Shown in pieces: positions 19,641 through 27,292 of a stretch of 31,168 nucleotides of DNA. How positions within the stretch are numbered: the stretch's first letter is position 1; each line of letters opens with the position of its first letter. The stretch comes from a virus. The translations under genes and the position numbers were made by a program. The DNA is taken from positions 1 through 31,168 of IMG/VR virus record IMGVR_UViG_3300027739_000025; one strand, 5' to 3'. The notes beneath the pieces are model-generated. The model had not been told where the DNA came from and searched no databases. It saw nothing but the letters and a program-made list of their open reading frames with translations.

Positions 19641-19788
19641 GCCGCCATGCCGGCGCTTTCCTCGAATGATCTTCGCCGCTATCCCCCTTTCACAGTCTGT
19701 GCCCATTTGCGTGGGTAGGGGATGGCTGCGCCTTCAACGCGGCCCGGCAGCCTGATCGGCACCTGGCCGCCCTGACCGGGAGCCAGGT

Positions 19789-21078
19789 ATGACCGACCCA
19801 GCGAGCAAGACCCTGCATATCAAGTTCAGCGAGGCCGAGATCCGTCGGCACGCCGAGCAGCCCCATATCCGCCAACTGCGCGACCTCCGTTATCCCCCTC
19901 TGCTGCTGCGCTTCGCCACTGGCCGCGCCCGGGCTTCCTGGCTGATCGTCCGTCATGCCCAGGGCCGCAGCACCTCGATCAAGTTGGGAAACTGGCCCGA
20001 TTTGCCGGTGCGCGCCGCCGTCGACCTTCTGCCGGGCAAGCTGGCCGAGCTGACTGCCGACCCGTCCGCCGCCGTGCGAGTGTCGGGCTGGCTGACCGTG
20101 GCCGATCTGCTGGACTGGTATGCCGGGCGGGTGGCCGCGGATCGCAACCTGTCCGGCAAGCGCAGGGGCACCGTGCAGTCGCTGATCAAACGTCAATTGC
20201 GACCTCGGGTCGGTGCGCTGCGGCTGCTCGAGGTCGACCGTGCCGCCCTTGACGAGCAGATGATCTGGCCCATGCAGGCGACCTGCAGCCTGGCCTACAC
20301 CCGCCAGGCCTTCGGGCTGCTCAAGCTCTCCTTTCGGCAGGCCTTCAAGCTCAAGAAGCTGACGGTCGATCCGCTGGCCGGCATGGTCTTTACCGACTTC
20401 ACCGAGGCGGCGATCCGCCCAAAGCCCTGCGCCCTGCGCCCGCAGCAACTGCCCGCCTTGCTCGAGCGGCTGGCCGGTCTATGGGAGAAGCGCCCGGCCG
20501 AGGTGCTGCTGGCGTTGATGATGCTCTGCCACGGCACCCGCCTCGGCGAAACCCGCCAGGCCCGCTGGGTCAATGTCGACCTGAGTGAGGTTGGCGAGTG
20601 GTTCATCCCGGCGGCCGACACCAAGACCGGGGCCGAGCACCGCCTGCCGATCACCCGTCCGGTGTCCGCGCTGCTGGGCGCCTATCGGGACCGGCAACAG
20701 GCCAGGGGTTATGACGGCGCCTGGCTGTTCCCGCGCGGCGACGGCCGGCCCTGGACCGACCGCCAGGCCTCGGCAGTGTTCGAGCGTCTGGGCGGCGGCG
20801 AGTGGACCAGCCATGACCTGCGCAAGCTGGCCCGCTCGACCTGGGCTGACCTGGGCGTCGACTACCTGATCGGCGAGCTGTTGCTCAATCACGCCCTCGA
20901 TGACCTCGACGCCGCCTACATCCATACCCACGCGATGGCCCTCAAGCGTGACGCCCTGGAGCGCTGGCACCTGTGGCTCGAAGCGCGCGGCCTCTCTTTT
21001 TTTGCCGCCGGGACGACACCGGGACGCGCTGAGCAGGCGACCCCGGTGCAGGCTGCGAACGCCGGCGGCTGGCTCTAG
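19789..21078 (+). CDS. int: Tyrosine recombinase (integrase or resolvase)
   Basis: A 429-residue phage integrase with all catalytic residues visible: Arg251 in HGTRLGE, Lys279 in DTKTGAEH, His342-x-x-Arg345 in SHDLRK, His368 in LLLNH, and nucleophile Tyr377 in AAYIHTH. An arm-binding-like N-terminal region (1-95) and a core-binding domain (98-195) precede it, as in P4/DUF4102-type integrases. In a plasmid-like lysogen it could integrate the element or resolve multimers, as Cre does in P1. I found no tRNA fragment or obvious att core beside it. ATG 19789 follows GGGAGCCAGGT. It is the first gene after the early operon and precedes a zinc-ribbon gene. Confidence 0.9.
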   Translation: MTDPASKTLHIKFSEAEIRRHAEQPHIRQLRDLRYPPLLLRFATGRARASWLIVRHAQGRSTSIKLGNWPDLPVRAAVDLLPGKLAELTADPSAAVRVSGWLTVADLLDWYAGRVAADRNLSGKRRGTVQSLIKRQLRPRVGALRLLEVDRAALDEQMIWPMQATCSLAYTRQAFGLLKLSFRQAFKLKKLTVDPLAGMVFTDFTEAAIRPKPCALRPQQLPALLERLAGLWEKRPAEVLLALMMLCHGTRLGETRQARWVNVDLSEVGEWFIPAADTKTGAEHRLPITRPVSALLGAYRDRQQARGYDGAWLFPRGDGRPWTDRQASAVFERLGGGEWTSHDLRKLARSTWADLGVDYLIGELLLNHALDDLDAAYIHTHAMALKRDALERWHLWLEARGLSFFAAGTTPGRAEQATPVQAANAGGWL

Positions 21079-21113
21079 AAACGAACATCCATTGCAAAGG
21101 AGGAAGTTAGGAT

Positions 21114-21461
21114 ATGACGAGCAAAGCGATGACAATGGACGCCGCCACCAGCGCCCGCCTGCATAATCAGCTGGTCAAGCTCGGCGACATGATGGGTGAC
21201 GGCTTGCACCATGAGCCGGGCGGGAAATGGATCGTCACAGAGTACCGCCGCACGATGCGCGCCTTGGGGCATTCCCTGCCGCGGTGCAATAACGGCGATG
21301 CGATCAACCGGGCGATGGCTGAGCGGCTCAAGACGATGTCCTGTCCGAAGTGCGGCGGCGCGCTCAAGCAAACCCGGTCGGGCAGCAAGCGGGCGAAGTG
21401 CGGGAGTTGCGCCGCGCTGTTCCAGTTCGTTCGGAAGGCGAAAGGGAGGGCGCAAGCGTGA
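21114..21461 (+). CDS. Zinc-ribbon protein
   Basis: A 115-residue protein ending in a clear zinc ribbon: Cys77/Cys80 in CPKCGG and Cys96/Cys99 in CGSCAALF. The N-terminal part is helical (LHNQLVKLGDMMGDG) with a short aromatic strand around GKWIVTEYRR. Function unknown; proteins of this form occur near the start of late regions in Pseudomonas siphophages and may bind DNA or RNA polymerase. AAAGGAGGAAG lies upstream of ATG 21114. It ends Gln-Ala(GCG)-TGA inside the dispersed repeat at 21456-21471. Confidence 0.6.
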   Translation: MTSKAMTMDAATSARLHNQLVKLGDMMGDGLHHEPGGKWIVTEYRRTMRALGHSLPRCNNGDAINRAMAERLKTMSCPKCGGALKQTRSGSKRAKCGSCAALFQFVRKAKGRAQA

Positions 21462-21471
21462 CGGGTAACGC
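21456..21471 (+). repeat. Stop-associated repeat, copy 6
   Basis: GCGTGACGGGTAACGC, identical to the kfrA copy. TGA at 21459-21461 is the stop of gene 21114. Confidence 0.8.
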
Positions 21472-21497
21472 AGGAGGAGGATTTTGCGGGTCCAAAT

Positions 21498-21532
21498 AAC
21501 ACCTTTAGGTTGTTAATACATCTAAAGGTGTT
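21498..21532. promoter_or_regulatory. Inverted-repeat operator at the late promoter
   Basis: AACACCTTTAG (21498-21508) and CTAAAGGTGTT (21522-21532) are perfect 11-bp inverse complements with a 13-bp spacer. The right arm runs into the -35 box of the promoter at 21531, so a bound protein would either block or recruit polymerase. Confidence 0.7.
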
Positions 21533-21559
21533 TACATGCGCTGCACTTTACCCTAGTAT
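21531..21559 (+). promoter_or_regulatory. Late promoter (pR'-like)
   Basis: TTTACA (21531-21536), a 17-base spacer and TAGTAT (21554-21559). It points towards the holin and all virion genes. The intrinsic terminator at 21608-21636 lies about 45 bases after the expected transcription start. Confidence 0.7.
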
Positions 21560-21607
21560 TTTTCATATCGTGGCGTGTTTGCGGTCACGGCTCAGACAAT
21601 AAACCTC

Positions 21608-21636
21608 AAGACCCTCGGCCAAGGCCGGGGGTTTTT
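21608..21636 (+). terminator. Terminator just downstream of the late promoter
   Basis: A 10-bp stem (ACCCTCGGCC with GGCCGGGGGT, one G-T pair) is followed by TTTTT. It precedes the holin gene and would stop late transcription unless antitermination occurs, as with the lambda tR' site. Confidence 0.85.
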
Positions 21637-21718
21637 CGTTTCTGGCCCCTCCATCCCTTTGCTCCCCGGCGGGGATGCCGCAGGGGCCGCCAGTTACCCC
21701 GTGCGGGGATATCGAGAC

Positions 21719-22039
21719 ATGAAGATGCCCGAGAAGTCTCCCGAGTTCTGGGCCGGTGTCCTGCTTGCCCTGCGCGAGCACGGCCTGGCCATGATGCTGA
21801 CCTTCATCCTGTCCTACATCCGCATCCAGCTGTACGGGGATCAGCCGAGTATCGTGCGCGCGCTACTCGAGGCGGCGGCCGGCGCGTTACTGGTGATGAT
21901 CGTCGGCCTGGCTGTGAATCAGGCGGGCCTCAATCTCGCTTGGACGCTGCTCGCCGCAGGCTTTGTCGGTGTCCTTGGCATCGAGCAGGTGCGTGTGCTG
22001 AGCAAGCGATGGGCAGCGCGGAAGGTTGAGGGGCTTTAG
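21719..22039 (+). CDS. Phage holin (LydA / superfamily III-like)
   Basis: A 106-residue membrane protein. Hydrophobic segments lie at about 22-40 (GLAMMLTFILSYIRI), 48-66 (LLEAAAGALLVMIVGLAV) and 72-90 (LAWTLLAAGFVGVLG), flanked by charged ends with a basic C-terminus (KRWAARKVEGL). Length, three segments and the start MKMPEKSPEFWAGVL match LydA-type holins of Pseudomonas phages. It should form the membrane lesion that lets the endolysin reach the wall. It is the first gene after the late promoter. ATG 21719 was chosen because GCGGGGATATCGAG lies before it; ATG 21725 is an alternative. Confidence 0.75.
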   Translation: MKMPEKSPEFWAGVLLALREHGLAMMLTFILSYIRIQLYGDQPSIVRALLEAAAGALLVMIVGLAVNQAGLNLAWTLLAAGFVGVLGIEQVRVLSKRWAARKVEGL

Positions 22040-22041
22040 CC

Positions 22042-22791
22042 ATGATCAAGATTACGACTGATGGCTTGGACGGGAAGGTCGCCGAGCTGGCCGAGATAGC
22101 ACGGCAGATGCCGTTCGCCCTCGCCCTGGCTGCCACGCGGATGGCTCAGAGAGTCAAGGATGGTGAGCTGAGCGTGATGCGCAAGCGCCTCGACAAGCCC
22201 ACGCGCACGACCATGAATAGCCTCTTTGTGAAGCCGGCAACCAAGGCTAAGCCCGAGGCCAGGGTCTGGCTGAAAGATGCCTGGAACTCTGGAGTCCCGG
22301 CCGACCGCTACATGCAGGCGGCGGTCTATGGTGGCGTCCGTGGGCACAAGCGATTCGAGAAAGCGCTGATCGCGCGCGGCTTGATGAGCGGCAATCAGTA
22401 CGCTGTCCCCAATGCTGCATTCATGGACGACAACGGCAACATCAAGGGTCAGCTGTCCATGAAGATCCTGTCGGGTCTGGGTGCAGCCGAGACGGTCGCT
22501 GGGGCGCAGGCAAACGCAACCGGAAGCCGCAGGAGTCGTAAGAAAGGCAACGCCGACCGCTATTTTGTCGGCGAGATAGACGGCCTGCGCGGTGTCTGGG
22601 AGCGGCGCCGCATGGCGATGGGTGACGCAGTCCGGCCGGTGTTCGTGTTCGTCGACGGAGCGCCGCGCTACAGAGTCCGCGTCCCGTTCTTCGCCATCGC
22701 CGAGAACATGGTCAAGGCGAACTTTCAGCGTGAGTTCGGCAGCGCCCTCGAGCGTGCCCTCGCTAGTGCTCGCCAGCGGTCTGGGCGGTGA
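22042..22791 (+). CDS. Putative virion morphogenesis / minor tail protein
   Basis: A 249-residue basic protein. The N-terminal third (LALAATRMAQRVKDGELSVM, then LDKPTRTTMNSLFVKPA) and the block AAVYGGVRGHKRFEKAL resemble phage proteins that complete heads or tails, such as gpZ-like minor tail or virion morphogenesis proteins, which share a helix with Arg/Ala repeats and a Thr-x-x-Ser-Leu strand. The C-terminal half ends in a basic helix. Its place between holin and small terminase is shared by D3-like Pseudomonas phages. It starts three bases after the holin stop. Role assigned by position and general pattern only. Confidence 0.45.
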   Translation: MIKITTDGLDGKVAELAEIARQMPFALALAATRMAQRVKDGELSVMRKRLDKPTRTTMNSLFVKPATKAKPEARVWLKDAWNSGVPADRYMQAAVYGGVRGHKRFEKALIARGLMSGNQYAVPNAAFMDDNGNIKGQLSMKILSGLGAAETVAGAQANATGSRRSRKKGNADRYFVGEIDGLRGVWERRRMAMGDAVRPVFVFVDGAPRYRVRVPFFAIAENMVKANFQREFGSALERALASARQRSGR

Positions 22792-23038
22792 TAGCTGGTG
22801 ACATCGGCATCCGGATTATTTGCACGGGTCCTCCCGGGCCGTACCCCCAGTGCGGGTAATTCGCGCCCCGCTCGGTCACTACATATGACTTTTTTTCGGG
22901 GGGTTGTTGTTGTTTTGTCGAATCGATGCAGCCCGCGCCGCCTGCGGATTCGGCTGTTCAAATACATCAACTTGACCCCCTATCCGCGCGGCTGCGCCCG
23001 CCAGCGAGGTGATCCGCCCCCTTCAACCGAGGCCGACC
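22792..23038. other. Candidate cos region upstream of the small terminase
   Basis: A 247-base gap directly before the Nu1-type terminase gene, where cos lies in lambda-like phages. It contains GGGTCCTCCCGGGCC (22827-22841) followed by GTACCCC, which together form an imperfect dyad, and a striking tract of seven T, C, then six G (22888-22901). No gene is convincing here; open frames through it have shadow composition. Confidence 0.45.
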
Positions 23039-23575
23039 ATGGACAGACAAGCCCATTGGCTCAACAAGAGCGAGATGGCGGCCAGCCTCGGCATCAGCGT
23101 GCAGGCCTTCGACCGATGGGGCGTGACGCCAGTTGCCCGCATCGGCCGCGAGGCGTTTTTCGATGTCCGGTCGGTACTGGACAACCGACTGGCCCAGGCC
23201 TCGCGCAAGTACGCGCCGTCCGGCGAAGCTGAGGGCGAGGAAGGCCTCGACCCGCTGGCCGAGAAGAAGCTGCTGCAGGAAAAGCTGCGCCTGACGGCCG
23301 AGCTGGCCGACACCCAGGCGATCAAAAACGAGGTCAAGCGTCGCACTCTGGTGCCGGTCGACTTCGCACTGTTCGCCTTTTCGCGGATCGCCGCGCAGAT
23401 CGGCTCGGTGCTCGACACCATTCCGCTGCAGCTGCGCCGCCGAAACCCCGACCTCGATGCCCGCCATGTCGAGGCGATGCAGCGGGAAATTGCCCTTGCG
23501 CGCAACCTCGCCGCCGGCCTCGGCGACCAGCTGCCGGACCTCGTCAATGAGTATTTCGAAACCCTGGATGAATGA
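23039..23575 (+). CDS. Terminase small subunit, Nu1-like
   Basis: A 178-residue protein, close to lambda Nu1 (181). Residues 8-30 (LNKSEMAASLGISVQAFDRW) form the MerR-like winged HTH that binds cosB. A helical region with LLQEKLRLTAELADTQAIKN and the block RRTLVPVDFALFAFSRIAAQ match the Nu1 middle and C-terminal parts, where contact with the large subunit is made. The N-terminus has no obvious ATPase Walker A. It recognises the packaging site and activates the large subunit. ATG 23039 follows CGAGGCCGACC. It overlaps the large subunit gene by eight bases. Confidence 0.85.
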   Translation: MDRQAHWLNKSEMAASLGISVQAFDRWGVTPVARIGREAFFDVRSVLDNRLAQASRKYAPSGEAEGEEGLDPLAEKKLLQEKLRLTAELADTQAIKNEVKRRTLVPVDFALFAFSRIAAQIGSVLDTIPLQLRRRNPDLDARHVEAMQREIALARNLAAGLGDQLPDLVNEYFETLDE

Positions 23576-25547
23576 CCTGGGCAAGGCCATCCGCCTGGGG
23601 CTTCAGTCGCTGTACAAGGAACCGCCACTGACCGCGGTCGAGTGGGCTGACAAGCATTTCTATTTGTCGAGCGAGTCGAGCTATCAGGAAGGCAAGTGGG
23701 AAACCGCCCCCTTCCAGCGCGCAATCCTCAATGCGATGGGCAACGACCTAATCGCGGTGGTGAATTTCACCAAGTCGGCGCGGGTCGGTTACACCAAACT
23801 GCTGATGGCGAATGTCGGCTACAAGATCCAGCACAAGCGCCGCAACGTGCTGGCCTACAGCCCGACCGATTCGGATGCCGAAGGCATTATGAAGCGGCAC
23901 GTCGAAACTATGATCCGCGACGTTCCGGTGGTGTTGGCTCTGGCTCCCTGGTTTGGGCGCAAGCACCGCGACGCGACCCTGACCGAGAAATGCTTTTCCA
24001 ACCGGAAAATGCTCTGGTGGTTGGGGGGTAAGGCCTCGGGCAACTATCGGGAAAAAAGCCCCGACGAGGTGATCTACGACGAGCTGAGCAATTTCGACAC
24101 GGATATCGGTGGAGAGGGCTCGCCGACCTTTTTGGGCGATAAGCGTCTGGAAGGGTCGACGTACAAGAAGTCGATTCGCGGCTCTACACCCAAGAAAGCC
24201 GAATCGTGCCAGATCACCAAGGCCGCCGAAGAGTCGCCGCACCTGCTGCGCTATCACATCCCGTGCCCGCATTGCGGGCGCGAGCAGTACCTGAAGTGGG
24301 GGGGCAAGGACTGCGCCTACGGCATCAAGTGGGAAGTCAACGCCTTGGGCGAAGCCGAGCAGGCCTGGTACATCTGCGAGCACTGTACTTGCGTGATTCG
24401 GTATCACGAGGCAGTCGAGGCGGCCAAGGAGGGGCGCTGGATCTGCGAGCGTACCGACATCTGGACGCGCGATGCCATGGACTGGTTCGACGCGGCCGGC
24501 GAGTCCATCACGACGCCGCGCAGCATGAGCTTCCACATCTGGACGGCCTACAGCCTTTTTTGCACCTGGCTGGACATCGTCGCCGACTGGCTGAAGATCA
24601 AGGGCGACCGCGAGAAGCTGATCACCTTCACCAACACCACCCTGGGCGAGGTCTGGGAAGACGATCAGGGCGAGCGCCTCGACCATGAGGTGCTGCACGC
24701 TCGCCGCGAGGTCTGGCAGGGCGAGGTGCCTGGCCGGGCCGTTGCCCTCACTGGTGGGGTCGACACTCAGGACGACCGCCTTGAGGGCCGGGTCTGGGCC
24801 TGGGGCGCCGGCGAGGAGTGCTGGCTGGTGCGCCGCTGGATTCTCACCGGCGACCCAGCCAGTGAGGAGCTACAGAAAAAGGCGGCCATCGAATTACACC
24901 GCCAGTTCACCCGCGTCGACGGCTTGGTGATGCGCGTCGAGCGCTGGTGCTGGGACTCGGGCGGCAGCTACACCGATGAGGTCTATGCGGCCAGCCGCAA
25001 GCTGGGCGTACATTGGGTCATCCCGATTCAGGGGGCCAACGTCTATGGCAAGCCCATCGCCAGCTTTCCGAAAAAGCGCAACAAGCACCGGGTCTACCTG
25101 ACCGAGGTCGGCACAGATAACGCTAAGGAGCTGATCTATGCCCGCCTCAAGCTGGCCGTCGACTATGGCAAGACCCAGGCCGGCGAAGCGCAGCCGGGCG
25201 TCGTCCACCTGCCGGCGAATGACGAGCTGTGCGACGAGGATGAGCTCAAGCAACTGACCTCCGAAAGCAAGGTTCCCAAGATCGTCAAGGGGCGGCGGGT
25301 CTATCGCTGGGATGCCAAGGGCCGCCGCAACGAGGCCCTGGACTGTTTCGTCTACGCACTGGCCGCCTTGCGCATCAGCCAGCAGCGCTTCGGCCTCGAT
25401 CTGGAGGCGCTGGCCTGCGCTGCCGCCACGCCGGTAGACGGCGAGGTGGTCGCGCGGAATCCATCGCCGGTCCCGCCGGCTGCCCCGCAACCCGCCCCGC
25501 CGGCCGACGGCGGCTGGCTCAAGATTGGAAACGACCCATGGCTCTAA
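23568..25547 (+). CDS. Terminase large subunit, gpA-like
   Basis: A 659-residue protein of the lambda gpA family (gpA has 641). KSARVGYTK (69-77) matches the deviant Walker A of lambda gpA almost exactly; Walker B is VIYDE (168-172). A zinc-type pair CPHC and CEHC follows at about 235-270. The nuclease region begins around TGGVDTQDDRLEGRVW, with the metal-binding Asp in VDTQDD. It cuts cos and drives DNA into the prohead. The start ATG 23568 overlaps the small-subunit stop. The C-terminal 35 residues are Pro/Ala-rich and should hold the portal contact. It overlaps the gpW-like gene by ten bases. Confidence 0.95.
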   Translation: MNDLGKAIRLGLQSLYKEPPLTAVEWADKHFYLSSESSYQEGKWETAPFQRAILNAMGNDLIAVVNFTKSARVGYTKLLMANVGYKIQHKRRNVLAYSPTDSDAEGIMKRHVETMIRDVPVVLALAPWFGRKHRDATLTEKCFSNRKMLWWLGGKASGNYREKSPDEVIYDELSNFDTDIGGEGSPTFLGDKRLEGSTYKKSIRGSTPKKAESCQITKAAEESPHLLRYHIPCPHCGREQYLKWGGKDCAYGIKWEVNALGEAEQAWYICEHCTCVIRYHEAVEAAKEGRWICERTDIWTRDAMDWFDAAGESITTPRSMSFHIWTAYSLFCTWLDIVADWLKIKGDREKLITFTNTTLGEVWEDDQGERLDHEVLHARREVWQGEVPGRAVALTGGVDTQDDRLEGRVWAWGAGEECWLVRRWILTGDPASEELQKKAAIELHRQFTRVDGLVMRVERWCWDSGGSYTDEVYAASRKLGVHWVIPIQGANVYGKPIASFPKKRNKHRVYLTEVGTDNAKELIYARLKLAVDYGKTQAGEAQPGVVHLPANDELCDEDELKQLTSESKVPKIVKGRRVYRWDAKGRRNEALDCFVYALAALRISQQRFGLDLEALACAAATPVDGEVVARNPSPVPPAAPQPAPPADGGWLKIGNDPWL

Positions 25548-25753
25548 CTGCTCAACAGATGGTCGACAAGTATCTGGAGGCCGAGGTCGCCGTGCTCGAC
25601 GGGCGCAGCGTCACCTTTGGAGGTCGAACCCTGACCATGGAAAACCTGGCCGAGATCCGCGCGGGCCGCCTGGAGTGGGAGCGCCGTCTCGCCGCCGAGC
25701 GAGCCCGCGTCGCCGGCCAGCCGAGCGGCTTTTCCCTGGCGGACTTCCTATGA
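25538..25753 (+). CDS. gpW-like head-tail joining protein
   Basis: A 71-residue protein, near the 68 residues of lambda gpW, placed between large terminase and portal exactly as in lambda. A helix AQQMVDKYLEAEVAVLDG leads to a strand pair (SVTFGGRTLTM), then a helix ENLAEIRAGRLEWERRLAA and a flexible end, the alpha-beta-beta-alpha order of gpW. It should seal the filled head and connect it to the tail. ATG 25538 lies inside the end of the terminase gene and its own stop overlaps the portal start. Confidence 0.85.
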   Translation: MALTAQQMVDKYLEAEVAVLDGRSVTFGGRTLTMENLAEIRAGRLEWERRLAAERARVAGQPSGFSLADFL

Positions 25754-27243
25754 ATCTATTCGACAAGCTGCTCGCGCCCTTCGCGCCCGGCCTGGTCGTT
25801 CAGCGTCTGGCTGCCCGGCAGGTCATCCGGGCCTATGAAGCGGCCAGACCCAGTCGCACCCATAAGGCCAAGGGACAGCAGCGCAGTGCCGATGCCGCCC
25901 TACAGCAGGACGCCCGCTCGCTACGCGCCCAGTGCCGTAAGCTCGACGAGGATCACGACATCGTCACCGGGCTGTTCGACCGCCTGGAGGAGCGTGTCGT
26001 CGGAGGGGATGGCATCGGGGTCGAGCCGCTGCCGCTGACCCATGCCGGCGATGTGCAGGTCGAGTTCGCCGCAGCGATCAAGGCCGCCTGGTCCGAATGG
26101 TCGCTGTGTCCGGAAACCTCGGGCGAGCTGACCCGACCGCAGGTCGAGCGGATGGTCTGCCGGACCTGGCTGCGCGACGGCGAGGCCCTGGCCCAGAAGC
26201 TGCGCGGGCGGGTGGCCAATTACAGCTACCTGACAGATGTTCCCTTCGCCCTCGAATTGCTGGAGCCCGATCAGTTGCCCTGGGAACTGATCGACGAGAG
26301 CAGGGGGATCGTGCAAGGCATCGAACGCGACGCCTGGCGGCGCAAGCGTGCCTATCACCTGCTGATGCAACACCCCGGCGGTCTCGGCTACCGCCTGGGA
26401 AGCCAGACAAAGCGGGTCGAGGCCGACCGGATCATCCATATCGCCTACCGCAAGCGGATCGGGCAAAACCGCGGCGTGCCGCTGCTGCATGCCGCGTTGA
26501 TCCGCCTGGCCGACCTCAAGGACTACGAAGAGAGCGAGCGCGTCGCCGCACGGATTTCCGCCGCGCTGGCCATGTATATCAAGAAAGGCAACCCCGATAG
26601 CTACGCGCCGACCACCGGGTCCGCCGAGCCGCGTAGCTTTCCGATTGCCCCCGGCATGGTCATCGACAGCCTGCTACCGGGCGAGGAGGTCGGAACCATC
26701 GCCAGCAACCGGCCCAACACCTTTCTGGAGGGCTTCCGCAACGGCCAGTTGCGGGCCATCGCAGCCTCCGGGCGCATCGGCTACTCGACCGTCTCGCGCA
26801 GCTACGACGGCAACTACAGCGCCCAGCGTCAGGAGCTGGTCGAGGCCCAGCTCGGCTATGACCTGGTCCAGCACGAGTTCATCGACTACTGGTGCCGCCC
26901 GGTCTATCGCGAGTGGCTGGCCATGGCCCTGGCGAGCGGGGCGCTCAAGTTGCCGCGCGATGTCGCCCCGGCCACCGTCTATGCCGCGGTCTATCAGGGG
27001 CCGGTTATGCCCTGGATCGATCCGGTCAAGGAGGCGAACGCCTGGGAGACGCTGGTCAAGGCCGGCTTTGCAGACGAGGCCGAGGTCGCCCGCGCCCGTG
27101 GGCGCAACCCGCAGGAACTCAAGCGCTCCCGCGAGGCGGAAATCCGCGTCAACCGGGAAAAGGGGCTGGTCTTCAGCTCCGACGCCTATCACGAGCTGAG
27201 CGGCAGCGCCGCTGCCGAACCGCTGCCGGCGGGGCAGGACTGA
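25750..27243 (+). CDS. Portal protein, gpB-like
   Basis: A 497-residue protein of the lambda portal family (gpB has 533). Recognisable stretches are DHDIVTGLFDRLEERVVGG near residue 80, the DGEALAQKLRG and LELLEPDQLPWEL region, then RIIHIAYRKRIGQNRGVPLL and NGQLRAIAASGRIGYSTVSRSY, which in this family forms the wing and stem. It builds the dodecameric DNA gate of the head. The start at 25750 overlaps the gpW stop (ATGA). No scaffold or protease function is part of this chain; the C-terminal 30 residues are polar. Two bases-rich gap of 49 follows before the protease-capsid gene. Confidence 0.93.
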   Translation: MNLFDKLLAPFAPGLVVQRLAARQVIRAYEAARPSRTHKAKGQQRSADAALQQDARSLRAQCRKLDEDHDIVTGLFDRLEERVVGGDGIGVEPLPLTHAGDVQVEFAAAIKAAWSEWSLCPETSGELTRPQVERMVCRTWLRDGEALAQKLRGRVANYSYLTDVPFALELLEPDQLPWELIDESRGIVQGIERDAWRRKRAYHLLMQHPGGLGYRLGSQTKRVEADRIIHIAYRKRIGQNRGVPLLHAALIRLADLKDYEESERVAARISAALAMYIKKGNPDSYAPTTGSAEPRSFPIAPGMVIDSLLPGEEVGTIASNRPNTFLEGFRNGQLRAIAASGRIGYSTVSRSYDGNYSAQRQELVEAQLGYDLVQHEFIDYWCRPVYREWLAMALASGALKLPRDVAPATVYAAVYQGPVMPWIDPVKEANAWETLVKAGFADEAEVARARGRNPQELKRSREAEIRVNREKGLVFSSDAYHELSGSAAAEPLPAGQD

Positions 27244-27258
27244 TCCGCCCGCCGCTGT

Positions 27259-27272
27259 CGTTACTGTCACGC
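27259..27272 (-). repeat. Stop-associated repeat-like sequence before the capsid gene
   Basis: On the minus strand GCGTGACAGTAACG, the 15-bp form with central A and one missing end base. It lies between the portal stop (27243) and the ribosome binding site of the capsid gene. Confidence 0.5.
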
Positions 27273-27292
27273 ACGCAACCAAGGAGGCCCCC

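Noticed and set aside
21498-21532. Inverted repeat as the crossover site of the tyrosine recombinase
   Set aside because: A 13-bp spacer is too long for a loxP or dif-like core, and the right arm merges with a good -35 box, so an operator is the better reading, though not excluded.
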